NCBI GenBank assembly: GCA_021791755.1 | Contig: JAJYWA010000005.1 | Location: forward strand, 1 to 55,005 | Direction: 5' to 3' | Source of the DNA: Actinomycetes bacterium | GTDB lineage: Bacteria > Actinomycetota > Acidimicrobiia > Acidimicrobiales > JAJZXF01 | DNA: 55,005 nucleotides | In this document: piece after piece, positions 17,142-24,953 of the stretch | Layout: every line of letters starts with the position of its first letter | Position numbering within the stretch: position 1 is the first letter of the stretch | Translations under genes and position numbers: made by a program | Notes under the pieces: generated by a model | Told to the model about the DNA's origin: nothing | What the model saw: only the letters and a program-made list of their open reading frames with translations | Databases searched by the model: none

Positions 17142-17918
17142 ATGATATGTACGAGCTGCGGCGCCGACAACGCCGATGCGAGCGGCGCCTGCTCCCAGTG
17201 CGGGGCTCCACTAAGCGTACCCGGGGCGACGCCTGGGGTTCAGCCACCAGCGCCGCCAGCACCGCCGATGCCACCTGGGGGAGCACCGGCGGTGCCAGTA
17301 CCGCCAACGCCACCTGCGGGAACATCACCTGGCACGCTACCTGTGCCACCACCTTGGCAGCCAGCTCAGCCACTCAAGAGCCCGAAACGTCGGGGGCTGA
17401 TCATCGGGATCGTCGCCGCAGCAGTGATCGTGATCGGAGCGATAGCTGCTGGTGCAGTCATCGTCTTCGGAGGATCAAGCTCGCCGGGTACCGTCGCCCA
17501 AGACATGTTCAATTCAGCAATCAACGGGAAGTTCAGCTCCGTCTGCAATTACGCGCTCCCCAGCGAGAAAAAGGCATGCACTTCCTCCTTGTCGTCAGCG
17601 TTCACAGCGCATTCGCACTCGCAAGTGCACCTATCAGGGCACATGAGCGTTGGGAAGACCCAGATCCAGGGCAACGAGGCCCTCGTCACACTGGTGGGAA
17701 AGCTTTGCATAAGCGCCTCGGGCGCGGCGTCGCCAACCGGTAAGCCGATCACACGCTGCAAGTCCAACAGCAACCCCTCGCTGGGTATGCCATCCGGCCC
17801 AAACGGTTTCCAGAGTGTTTACTCCAGCGCGGTGGGCAGCAGTAGTGACACCTTCACCATCCCCTTGGAAAAGCTGAACGGTCGCTGGTACGTCAACTTC
17901 TCGACGGGCTCTGGGTAG
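17142..17918 (+). CDS. Zinc-ribbon membrane protein, paralogue 1
   Basis: 258 aa from ATG 17142, with AAGGAG 8 bases upstream. Order: an N-terminal zinc ribbon with two CxxC pairs (ICTSCGADN, ACSQCGAPL); a long Pro/Ala/Gly linker (about 25-80); one TM segment (GLIIGIVAAAVIVIGAIAAGAVIVFG); and an extracellular domain of about 150 residues with three to four cysteines (CNYALPSEKKAC, LCISASG, TRC) that ends in NGRWYVNF. A cytoplasmic zinc ribbon plus TM plus exported domain is common in actinobacteria; function unknown. A tandem paralogue lies 932 bp downstream. Confidence 0.75.
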   Translation: MICTSCGADNADASGACSQCGAPLSVPGATPGVQPPAPPAPPMPPGGAPAVPVPPTPPAGTSPGTLPVPPPWQPAQPLKSPKRRGLIIGIVAAAVIVIGAIAAGAVIVFGGSSSPGTVAQDMFNSAINGKFSSVCNYALPSEKKACTSSLSSAFTAHSHSQVHLSGHMSVGKTQIQGNEALVTLVGKLCISASGAASPTGKPITRCKSNSNPSLGMPSGPNGFQSVYSSAVGSSSDTFTIPLEKLNGRWYVNFSTGSG

Positions 17919-18037
17919 ATCGCTCGCTACACCAGCGGTCAGCCGAGCAGCGCGAGGTTAGCCCAGGGCTCTGGGAACAGAGCAGCAAGAGCAACCCGAG
18001 CATCAGCACATGAGCGTCGGCTATCGTAGACCTGCGT

Positions 18038-18052
18038 GCTGGGATGCCCAGC
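18038..18052 (+). promoter_or_regulatory. Conserved 5'-leader hairpin, copy 2
   Basis: Second copy of GCTGGG-ATG-CCCAGC, upstream of the paralogue. The distance between copies (932 bp) equals the distance between the two start codons. Confidence 0.5.
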
Positions 18053-18073
18053 CAGCGTGAAGGAGCGACTGCG

Positions 18074-18814
18074 ATGATATGTACGAGCTGCGGTGCGGAC
18101 AACGCCGGTACAGGCGGCGCCTGCTCCCAATGCGGGGCTCCGCTAAGTGCGCCCGCAGGCACAGCACCTGGGACGCCACCTGCGTCACCTGCTTGGCAGC
18201 CAGCTCAGCCGGCTCAGATCCCCAGCAGCTCGCAGCGCCGGGGGCTGATCGTCGGGATCGTCGCCGCTGCAGTGATCGTGATCGGAGCGGGAGCCGCCGG
18301 CGCGGTCGTCGCGCTCGGAGGATCAAGCTCGCCAGGCGCTGTCGCCCAACACGCTTTCAACTCGCTCCTCAGCAAGGACTTCGGCTCCTTCTGCAAACAC
18401 GTGACCCCAAGCGAGCAGCATCCGTGCATATCCTACTTGTCAAGCCCGCGTGCGAGGCGGAAAGAACGGTTTCAGGTATCAGGGCACACGAGCGTCGGCG
18501 AGACTCGTATCCAGGGGAACGAGGCCCTCGTGTCATTCGTGGGACCGTTGTGCATCGTGTTTCCTGCCAAATCGCCTATCAGAAAAGCGGTGAGACACTG
18601 CCTGTCCAACGATCCGTCACGAGGCATGCCACGCAGCGCAGGCCGCTTCCAGAGCGCTTTCTCCAACGCTGTGCATGGCAGTGGCCAAATCCAAGTCATG
18701 CCCTTGAAAAGACAGAACGGTCGCTGGTACGTCTACACAGGGCCCTTTCCGAACCAGCCTCCTTACCAGGTCGCCCAAAGCGGAAACTGCGGCTGCGGCA
18801 GCGAAGGCAAGTAG
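18074..18814 (+). CDS. Zinc-ribbon membrane protein, paralogue 2
   Basis: 246 aa, same architecture as the upstream neighbour: zinc ribbon (ICTSCGADN, ACSQCGAPL), a shorter Pro/Ala/Gln linker, one TM segment (GLIVGIVAAAVIVIGAGAAG), and an exported domain containing TSVGETRIQGNEALVSFVG and NGRWYVY. It diverges from copy 1 mainly in the exported domain and has an added Cys-containing tail (SGNCGCGSEGK). Leader, hairpin and Shine-Dalgarno are also duplicated, so both copies are probably expressed alike. An in-frame ATG ten codons upstream exists in both copies. Confidence 0.75.
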   Translation: MICTSCGADNAGTGGACSQCGAPLSAPAGTAPGTPPASPAWQPAQPAQIPSSSQRRGLIVGIVAAAVIVIGAGAAGAVVALGGSSSPGAVAQHAFNSLLSKDFGSFCKHVTPSEQHPCISYLSSPRARRKERFQVSGHTSVGETRIQGNEALVSFVGPLCIVFPAKSPIRKAVRHCLSNDPSRGMPRSAGRFQSAFSNAVHGSGQIQVMPLKRQNGRWYVYTGPFPNQPPYQVAQSGNCGCGSEGK

Positions 18815-19376
18815 CACGGCTGCAGGCAGCAGGACGAGCGAGCCGCCGATCACCCCCGCGGGGCCAACTCCAGAGCCCCGAACGCCGTCCGGCTGGTCAG
18901 TTCCTCCGCGGCTTGCAGGCAAAGCCAGCGACATACACGGGTCAGACCCGGCTGGCCGGCCGGCTTCCTTTCGCATCCGTACCGCAGCTCCAGGCGCCGT
19001 TCTGCTCCTCTTCCTGTCGAGTGACTGCATCGGATGCAACAACACCTGGCACGATCTGCGAACGGGAAGGCACGCGAGAAGGAGCTCGGCTTCACGCACC
19101 CTGATCATCACCAGGGATGCAGCCGGTGAGAACCGCATGCGCCTCGCAGCGCTGTCGCCTCCGGGCGCCGAGATCATCATGTCCTCTGGCGCCTGGCAGG
19201 ATTACCAGATCCCGGTTATCCCTTACTTCATCCACCTGGACGCTGCTTCGGGCACGGTGATCAGCGAAGGCGTGCTCTCGAGCCTTGCCGACGTTCCCGA
19301 TGTTCCGCGCACCGGAGCACAGGAGGGCCGCGTACTTCCAGACGGTGGCCCAACAGATAATCTATGGAAGATATGA
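18815..19376 (+). pseudogene. TlpA-like redoxin without a usable start (headless gene)
   Basis: The frame open from about 18706 to 19376 encodes a thioredoxin-fold protein. It has APGAVLLLFLSSDCIGCNNTW with a CxxC, then RTLIITRDAAGE, and EIIMSSGAWQDYQIPVIPYFIHLD containing the cis-proline region. This resembles the TlpA/MauD-like redoxins of actinobacteria. No ATG, GTG or TTG occurs in this frame between the upstream stop (inside the zinc-ribbon gene) and 19137, which is beyond the CxxC. The usual N-terminal membrane anchor is missing. The likely explanation is 5' truncation at the end of the duplicated zinc-ribbon gene; a non-canonical start (ATC, ACG, CTT) cannot be excluded. The 3' end is intact and overlaps the next gene by 13 bases. 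Confidence 0.65.
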
Positions 19377-20029
19377 GCGATGCCGACACCTGGGACAAAC
19401 GCTACAAGACAGCTGATCTGATCTGGTCGGAAGGCCCGAACCAGCTGGTGGCCGATCTCGTCACACCTCTGAGCCCAGGCCGCGCTGTCGACTTGGGCAC
19501 TGGCGAGGGACGTAACGCAATCTGGCTAGCCAGTAGGGGCTGGCAGGTCACGGCGGTCGACTTCTCGGCCGTGGGCATAGAGAAGGCACGGACGCTTGCT
19601 GGGGCGCGAGGGGTCGAGGTCACATGGGTCGTTGCAGACCTCACCAACGAGCACATACCGCGCGAGCGCGCCTTCGACTTGGCCTTGATCGCCTATCTCC
19701 ACCTTCCGACGGAGCAGCTACGCCACGTCCTCACCGGCGCTGCGAAGTCCCTGACGCCGGGCGGCCACCTGCTCGTCATAGGCCACGACCGCTCAAACCT
19801 CGAAAAGGGCATCGGCGGACCTCAAGATCCGGCGGTTCTCTACACCACCGATCTCATCGAATCCACCCTCGACGAGGTGGAGATGGACTTTGCGCTCGAT
19901 CGCAGCGAGATTGCCGAGCGGATCGTCCAGCCTGCCTCTGGCACCTCCAATCCTCGCATTGGAAACGACGTCGCCAATGCCGAGGGCAACGTCGCCCTTG
20001 ACACCCTCGTCTGGGGACGAAGGCTATAA
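19364..20029 (+). CDS. Class I SAM-dependent methyltransferase, TehB-like
   Basis: 221 aa. N-terminal DTWDKRYKTADLIWSEGPNQ, then SAM-binding motif I (AVDLGTGEGRNAIWLASRGW), motif II (VTAVDFSAVGIEKA), and LALIAYLHLPTEQLRHVL. The pattern fits the TehB/methyltransferase-25 group. Substrate unknown. The start ATG lies inside the end of the redoxin frame (ATG 19373 is an alternative), so the two were once translationally coupled. Confidence 0.8.
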   Translation: MEDMSDADTWDKRYKTADLIWSEGPNQLVADLVTPLSPGRAVDLGTGEGRNAIWLASRGWQVTAVDFSAVGIEKARTLAGARGVEVTWVVADLTNEHIPRERAFDLALIAYLHLPTEQLRHVLTGAAKSLTPGGHLLVIGHDRSNLEKGIGGPQDPAVLYTTDLIESTLDEVEMDFALDRSEIAERIVQPASGTSNPRIGNDVANAEGNVALDTLVWGRRL

Positions 20030-20082
20030 CTCCCCCGACGTCCACAAGGACCAGAGATCGTGCGACACCGCAGCTTGCTCGA

Positions 20083-21162
20083 ATGCCACTCATTGCGGTG
20101 ATCCTGCTCGCTGCCACGACTGCAGCATGCGCAGCCTCTCAGGGCTCAACTGCACCGGTGGCGCCATCGCCCGTCGGCAACACGGCCTTCGTTGTAAACC
20201 ATGCCATATCATCCGACCCCGGCTCTACCATCACCCCAGTGGACCTTCCCTCCGGCACAGTGGAGCGCCCGATCAGGACGGGGACGAACTTGTCCACCAA
20301 GGCGTTCGCCGCGTTGGCTCCGTCCGCGCTGGCCTTCGGCCCGGGGCATGAGAACCTCTACGTGACCAACTTCGGGGCGAACACCGTGAGCGAGCTGTCT
20401 GGGAAGAGAAGGACATTGACCGGGGTGTTCAAGGTGGGGCTGGAGCCTGATGCCGTCGCGATATCTCCCGGAGGACGCACGGCCTGGGTCGCGGACTTCG
20501 GGTCGAGCTCGATCGTTCCCGTCAGCCTTCCAAGCGGCAGGGCTGGCAAGCCGCTCATAGTCGGCAGTGAGCCGCGAGCTGTAGCGGTGACCCCGAACGG
20601 CGCAGAGGTCCTCTGCGCCAGCTTCGGATCGAGCACCGTGAGCATCATCGACGCCCGTACGATGCGAGTGCTCTCGACGATTGCGGTGGGGCTGGAGCCC
20701 ACAGCCATCGCCATAACATCGAACGACTCGCAGGCGCTCGTCGCCGACTTCGGAGCGAACGCCTTGACAGTCATCAATCTCTCGACCAACCAGATCTTGC
20801 GAACGGTTGCGCTGCCAGAAAATCCCACAGACATCGTTGCTGCAGCCAGCGGGGCCCGGGCCCGCGCCAGAAACGCTCCCAGCGCGCTCGGCCAACGCGC
20901 TGGAACCGCGGCTTTCTACGTCACCGCCGGGGCAAGCATCGTACCGATCATCGCCCCATCCGACACCACGGGACGACCCTTCAACATCGTCTACCCTGTC
21001 GAAGCCCTGGCAATCTCGAACGGAGGGACGATCGCCGATGCCGCCCTCCAGGGAGGCGCAATCGCGGAGCTGGACCTAGCCACAGGAAGGCTCGGACGCC
21101 TCATCCACGTCGGCGGCATCCCTACCGCAATAGCGGTCGCGCCGGCCGAGACCGGAGACTAG
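20083..21162 (+). CDS. Lipoprotein YVTN-type beta-propeller
   Basis: 359 aa. Signal peptide MPLIAVILLAATTAAC has a lipobox ending at Cys16. The body is a string of about 40-residue units of the form GLEPDAVAISPGGRTAWVADFGSS, GSEPRAVAVTPNGAEVLCASFGSS and GLEPTAIAITSNDSQALVADFGAN, typical of YVTN/NHL-like propellers of about seven blades. Such lipoproteins sit on the outer face of the membrane; function unknown. A related propeller occurs at 33027-34226. Confidence 0.8.
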   Translation: MPLIAVILLAATTAACAASQGSTAPVAPSPVGNTAFVVNHAISSDPGSTITPVDLPSGTVERPIRTGTNLSTKAFAALAPSALAFGPGHENLYVTNFGANTVSELSGKRRTLTGVFKVGLEPDAVAISPGGRTAWVADFGSSSIVPVSLPSGRAGKPLIVGSEPRAVAVTPNGAEVLCASFGSSTVSIIDARTMRVLSTIAVGLEPTAIAITSNDSQALVADFGANALTVINLSTNQILRTVALPENPTDIVAAASGARARARNAPSALGQRAGTAAFYVTAGASIVPIIAPSDTTGRPFNIVYPVEALAISNGGTIADAALQGGAIAELDLATGRLGRLIHVGGIPTAIAVAPAETGD

Positions 21163-21377
21163 GACCGGGGGAGAGAACCCGGCTAGCCAGTCATAAGACT
21201 TAGGAGAGACTGCGGAAAGGAGTCTGGGGAGACAATGACAGCCTCTGGTCAAGTAGCGGGCAAAACGTGTCGATCCTGTCCATGTATGAGCTGTAGAGAC
21301 CTCCAGCACGCCGGCTTGGACCCTGGCGCTAAGCCGTCGGGGTCGTCTCTGGCGCCCCGTTGCCTCGTCGACAAGCC

Positions 21378-22022
21378 ATGCCAGGCTCGCAGTACCCTTC
21401 TGGACAACGCCCCGTGACCATCGGCGACGGCTTCGAGGCCGCAATAGAAGCTGCAAAGGCTGGCGAGGAGTGGGCGTTCAACAGCCTCTACACCGATCTG
21501 CACCCACTTCTTCTTCGCTACCTGCGAGCTCACGAGCCAGGGGCAGCAGACGATCTTGCCGCCGAGACCTGGATGGCCGCGGCGCATAGGCTCGCCGGGT
21601 TCAATGGCAACGAAGCTGGGTGGAGAGCCTGGATGTTCACGATCGCACGCAATCGGCTGGCCAGTTACCGGCGCACGAGCGCTCGGCGCAAGACGTTCCC
21701 GGTCTCGTCGAGCTCCCTCGCCGACTATCCCTCGAGCACTCTCGAGCTTGCCGACGCCAGCGACGCCGCGCTGGAGAACCTGTCCGCTTCGGAGGCCGTT
21801 GACCTCCTAGCCAAGGTGCTCCGTCCCGATCACGCCGAGGTGATCCTGCTCAGGGTGCTCGGCGGGTTCAGCGTCAACGAGACAGCTCGGATGATGGGCA
21901 AACGACCCGGCTCCATTCGCGTGCTGCAGCACAGGGCTCTCCAACACCTTCGAAAAGCACTGGGAGAGCCCACGGGACCACGGAACAAGCGCCGGGGCAG
22001 TGGCGTACCGGGGGAAGTGTAA
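21378..22022 (+). CDS. RNA polymerase ECF sigma factor
   Basis: 214 aa from ATG 21378 (in-frame TTG 21360 possible). Region 2: AFNSLYTDLHPLLLRYLRAHEP, DDLAAETWMAAAHRL and GWRAWMFTIARNRLASYRR (core binding and -10 recognition). Region 4: DLLAKVLRPDHAEVILLRVLGGFSVNETARMMGKRPGSIRVLQHRALQHLRK (helix-turn-helix for the -35 box). A Ser-rich linker separates them. The partner membrane gene starts 5 bases after the stop, the usual sigma/anti-sigma arrangement. Confidence 0.9.
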   Translation: MPGSQYPSGQRPVTIGDGFEAAIEAAKAGEEWAFNSLYTDLHPLLLRYLRAHEPGAADDLAAETWMAAAHRLAGFNGNEAGWRAWMFTIARNRLASYRRTSARRKTFPVSSSSLADYPSSTLELADASDAALENLSASEAVDLLAKVLRPDHAEVILLRVLGGFSVNETARMMGKRPGSIRVLQHRALQHLRKALGEPTGPRNKRRGSGVPGEV

Positions 22023-22026
22023 CGCA

Positions 22027-23058
22027 ATGTCCCGCAATAGCGATCTTTATAGTGAGATGCGCAAGTTCCTACTCGACGACCACACCGCAGAAAGGATGCT
22101 GAGCGGCCAAGTGCACCCGGAGGACGCGCCTCCCGGGTTCTCCCGTGCTGCCCATGTCCTTCAGGCGATGCGAGGTCCGGCAAGCTCCACCGAGCTTGCC
22201 CGAGGGCCAAGCACCGTTGCTCAAGCGGCCACGGCCCTGCGAACCAGCGTACCCTCACTGTCCCACAAAGGCCCAATGGCCCAACTCACTAGGAGGAGCA
22301 CGATGCTCACCAAACTACTCACTGCCAAGGTCGCCGCGATCGCGGTTGCCACCGTGGTCAGCGCAACCGCAGCTGCAGCTGCGACCGGATCTCTTCCGAC
22401 CGCTGCCCAGAATGCCATGTCCGGCGCACTCTCCCATATCGGGATCTCGGTGCCACGTGGAAGCCAGAGCCAGGCTCCCGGCAACACGAGCCAGGCGACA
22501 TCCAAGCACGGCGCCCATGGAACAGCTCCATCAACTACGGCGCACAGCGCAGGAGCGAAGGGGCCGCTCGTTACCGGAGCAGCCAAGTACGGCCTCTGCA
22601 CCGCATATGCCGCACGCTCTTCCAATCCGAGCAGCACCAAAGGCACGAACGCTGTCGCCTTCTCGAACCTCGAGGCCGCCGCCAAGGCAGCTGGTGAGTC
22701 CGTGAGCAAGTTCTGCGCCAACGCAACGCCTCCGTCTTCCGGGCCTCCAGCCAACAACCCCGGCCAGAGCCACGTGCCGAGCAACCCTGGGCCTCCAGCC
22801 AACAACCCCGGCCAGAGCCACGTGCCGAGCAACCCTGGGCCTCCAGCCAACAACCCCGGCCAGAGCCACGTGCCGAGCAACCCTGGGCCTCCGACCAGCA
22901 CGAGCACGAACCCCGGCCAGAGCCACGTGCCGAGCAACCCTGGGCCTCCGACCAGCACGAGCACGAACCCCGGCCAGAGCCACGTGCCGAGCAACCCTGG
23001 GTCTCCAGCCAGCACGAGCACGAACCCCGGCCAGAGCCACGTGCCGAGCAACCACTGA
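22027..23058 (+). CDS. Putative anti-sigma/sigma-partner membrane protein with Pro-rich tandem repeats
   Basis: 343 aa. The first about 95 residues are cytoplasmic-type, then one TM segment (LTAKVAAIAVATVVSATAAAAATG), then an exported Ser/Ala/Gly-rich region with a conserved-looking patch YGLCTAYAARSS and ESVSKFC (a Cys pair). The last about 105 residues are six copies of NPGQSHVPSN joined by PGPPAN or PGPPTSTST linkers. Position directly behind the ECF sigma gene makes an anti-sigma role likely, but no canonical zinc-binding HxxxCxxC is seen. The extended repeat tail could span the wall. Confidence 0.65.
   Translation: MSRNSDLYSEMRKFLLDDHTAERMLSGQVHPEDAPPGFSRAAHVLQAMRGPASSTELARGPSTVAQAATALRTSVPSLSHKGPMAQLTRRSTMLTKLLTAKVAAIAVATVVSATAAAAATGSLPTAAQNAMSGALSHIGISVPRGSQSQAPGNTSQATSKHGAHGTAPSTTAHSAGAKGPLVTGAAKYGLCTAYAARSSNPSSTKGTNAVAFSNLEAAAKAAGESVSKFCANATPPSSGPPANNPGQSHVPSNPGPPANNPGQSHVPSNPGPPANNPGQSHVPSNPGPPTSTSTNPGQSHVPSNPGPPTSTSTNPGQSHVPSNPGSPASTSTNPGQSHVPSNH
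22738..23056 (+). repeat. Coding tandem repeats, 48- and 57-bp units
   Basis: Near-identical units encode NPGQSHVPSN six times. The first three are spaced 48 bp (GPPAN linker), the following ones 57 bp (TSTST linker). DNA identity between copies is nearly complete, so expansion is recent. Confidence 0.9.
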
Positions 23059-23192
23059 CCTCCATCAGGATGCCCCGGAGGGACCAGGGCGTCCTGAGAG
23101 TACTGCCGGAGTACTGCTGGCTTCGGCTGACAGAAAAGTCACCAACCTGACCCTAGGGTTCAAACATGGCCCCCAGGCCCTAGGCTCAAGCC

Positions 23193-23227
23193 CACAGGCG
23201 AGTCCCGTTGAAAGGGACTCGCCTGTG
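23193..23227. terminator. Strong hairpin between convergent genes
   Basis: CACAGGCGAGTCCC / GGGACTCGCCTGTG is a perfect 14-bp stem with a 7-base loop. It is placed between the sigma-partner gene (plus) and the P450 gene (minus). No U-tract follows on either strand, so it would act as a bidirectional I-shaped terminator. Confidence 0.7.
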
Positions 23228-23269
23228 ACGCGTTGATCGCTGATCAGCGGCAGCGGTGGTATTGGGCCC

Positions 23270-23305
23270 GCGAGAACGGGTCAGCGAGAACGGGTCAGCG
23301 AGAAC
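23270..23305. repeat. 14-bp tandem repeat covering the P450 stop codon
   Basis: GCGAGAACGGGTCA at 23270-23283 and 23284-23297, plus GCGAGAAC at 23298. The TGA of the P450 gene is formed by TCA (23281-23283) inside the first copy. Confidence 0.9.
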
Positions 23306-24564
23306 TTTACCGGCAGGGCGGTAGGCGATCGGAACGCCATGCCATGAATGTGGGGGTCGAGATCACCCGGGTCGAGCTGCACCTCGTCGATCCGCTCCAG
23401 CAGCTTCGAGATCGCCACTCGCGTCTCCATGCGAGCAAGGTGCATCCCAAGGCACATGTGCACACCAAAGCCGAACGAGACATGCTGGCGCGGATCCCGG
23501 AAGATGTCGAACCCGTCCGGATCCTGATAGCGGGCTTCATCTCTGTTCGCTGCCGCGATGCAGACCCCGATGTGCGAGCCCGCCGGGATGCGAACACCAT
23601 CCAGCTCTATATCAGCCGTGGAAACTCGCAAGAGGATAGTGAGTGGTGGTTCCCATCGAAGCGCTTCTTCGAACGCCTGGGGAACCAGGGACGGATCGCG
23701 GCGAACGGCCTCGAGTTGGTCCGGATGGGTGAGCAGACCAAAGAGAAGATTGCCCGATGCCCTGTAGGTGGTCTCGACGCCAGCCGGAAGGAGCAGCCGC
23801 AAGAAGGCGAAGATCTCCTGGTCATCCAGACGCTCACCATCGACCTCGGTTGTCGCGAGATCGCTGATGAGATCGTGTGAGGGCGATACCCGCCGTTCGT
23901 CGAGGACCGTGGCAAAGTACTCGGCCAAGCTACGAGATGCGGCGGCGCCTCGCTCGAAGTTGGCCGCCACGCTAAGCAGCTCGATCGACCAGCGTTGAAA
24001 TCGGGGGTAGTCCTCGATAGGCAGACCAAGAACCCGGGCGATCACCTGCACGGGAAAGTCGAACAGGAGCTCGCGCACGAGGTCCGCCCGGCCATTGCCG
24101 GCGAACCTGTCGATCAAGCCGTCCACGACCGAGCCAACGAGCTCGGTCTCCCAGCGCGCCAAGACCCTGTTGCGGAAAGCTGGCGATACCAGCGCTCTCT
24201 TGAGACGGTGCTCCGGCTCGTCCATCTCCAGGATCGTCCTACCCATGACCATCCCCACGACGTCGTGATAGATCGACGATGAGAAGACGCCGTGGTTGCG
24301 GAGCACCTGAGTCACCTCATCGTGACCGTAGACGGTGAACTGCGGTATTCCTCGCCGCGGCGGCTCCGCAGCGCCGGGTATCGGCAACGGCCCCTCGTGC
24401 ACGGAGGCCTCCCTGCGTAGCTTGGCCAGCATCGGGTAAGGGTCCCTGACATCCCCGAGGACCGTGTCGGTGAGCTCAAAAGGATCAAAAGGCTCTGGAA
24501 ACGATGCAGCATGCTGCAGCCGGCTGGGCTCCGGCTCCGGGTCCATCAACTCTTTGCTGCTCAC
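23281..24564 (-). CDS. Cytochrome P450
   Basis: 427-aa soluble bacterial P450. The heme-binding loop is FGFGVHMCLGMHLARME with axial Cys371. The I-helix reads LPAGVETTYR (260-268), with the usual acidic residue as Glu rather than Asp. The K-helix ExxR is E300-A-L-R303. EMDEPEHRLKRALVSPAF is the C-helix block. The protein needs separate ferredoxin/reductase partners, none of which is nearby. The substrate is unknown; the closest-looking groups are actinobacterial CYP families acting on lipids and terpenoids. The C-terminal SLTRSR is encoded by the 14-bp tandem repeat. Confidence 0.93.
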   Translation of the reverse strand: MSSKELMDPEPEPSRLQHAASFPEPFDPFELTDTVLGDVRDPYPMLAKLRREASVHEGPLPIPGAAEPPRRGIPQFTVYGHDEVTQVLRNHGVFSSSIYHDVVGMVMGRTILEMDEPEHRLKRALVSPAFRNRVLARWETELVGSVVDGLIDRFAGNGRADLVRELLFDFPVQVIARVLGLPIEDYPRFQRWSIELLSVAANFERGAAASRSLAEYFATVLDERRVSPSHDLISDLATTEVDGERLDDQEIFAFLRLLLPAGVETTYRASGNLLFGLLTHPDQLEAVRRDPSLVPQAFEEALRWEPPLTILLRVSTADIELDGVRIPAGSHIGVCIAAANRDEARYQDPDGFDIFRDPRQHVSFGFGVHMCLGMHLARMETRVAISKLLERIDEVQLDPGDLDPHIHGMAFRSPTALPVKFSLTRSR

Positions 24565-24934
24565 AGCTCGACCACCGCAGTCGTCCCAACCTTCGGCGAC
24601 GCCCCACTTCGTCGCTGGCGCCCGCTTGGAGCGGCGACAACACCCGCCGGCTCCGACGGGGCGAGCACACCGCGCTCACCGCCTCTTGCAACTACACGCT
24701 CACCGCCTCTTGCAACCAACAGCATCTATCACCGACCATTCCAACAAGGCACCAGCTCTACCGTTCCATTTAGAACATACATCGTCCGGCGCGCCGTTCA
24801 TTCATTGCCGCCCCAAAATACGCCGTACTTGGCCACGGTCCACTCCATGAAACAAGTGAGGAGCTCGCACAGAAGCGAACTGTCCGGCCGGAACCTGCTT
24901 GGCGAGCCAGTCAGGCGCCACCCTCGCACGCCAG
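24565..24934. other. Gene-free stretch upstream of the P450 gene
   Basis: 370 bases between two minus-strand genes. Contains a 24-bp-period duplication at 24673-24716 (CGCTCACCGCCTCTTGCAAC twice) and part of a second one at 24906-24953. An AT-richer patch at 24770-24830 may hold the P450 promoter, but no convincing -35/-10 pair was found. Confidence 0.6.
24673..24716. repeat. 24-bp-period tandem duplication
   Basis: CGCTCACCGCCTCTTGCAAC at 24673-24692 and 24697-24716, separated by TACA. Confidence 0.9.
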
Positions 24935-24953
24935 TCAGGCGCCACCCTCGCAC
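24906..24953. repeat. 24-bp perfect tandem duplication at the end of the permease gene
   Basis: The unit starts GCCAGTCAGGCG and ends CCTCGCAC: copies at 24906-24929 and 24930-24953. The stop codon of the DMT permease (24935-24937) lies inside the second copy. Confidence 0.95.

Noticed and set aside
18079-19104. 341-codon plus-strand frame rich in Arg/Pro/Ser
   Set aside because: Out-of-frame shadow of the second zinc-ribbon gene; composition typical of a shifted frame.
18617-19180. 187-codon minus-strand frame with a hydrophobic Ala/Leu stretch
   Set aside because: Lies antisense to the end of the zinc-ribbon gene and to the redoxin core, whose CxxC and cis-Pro motifs show the plus strand is the coding one. 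GC-rich DNA often gives Ala/Leu antisense frames.
22738-23056. CRISPR-like repeat array
   Set aside because: Units are in frame, encode NPGQSHVPSN, and the spacers are themselves repeated; no cas genes.
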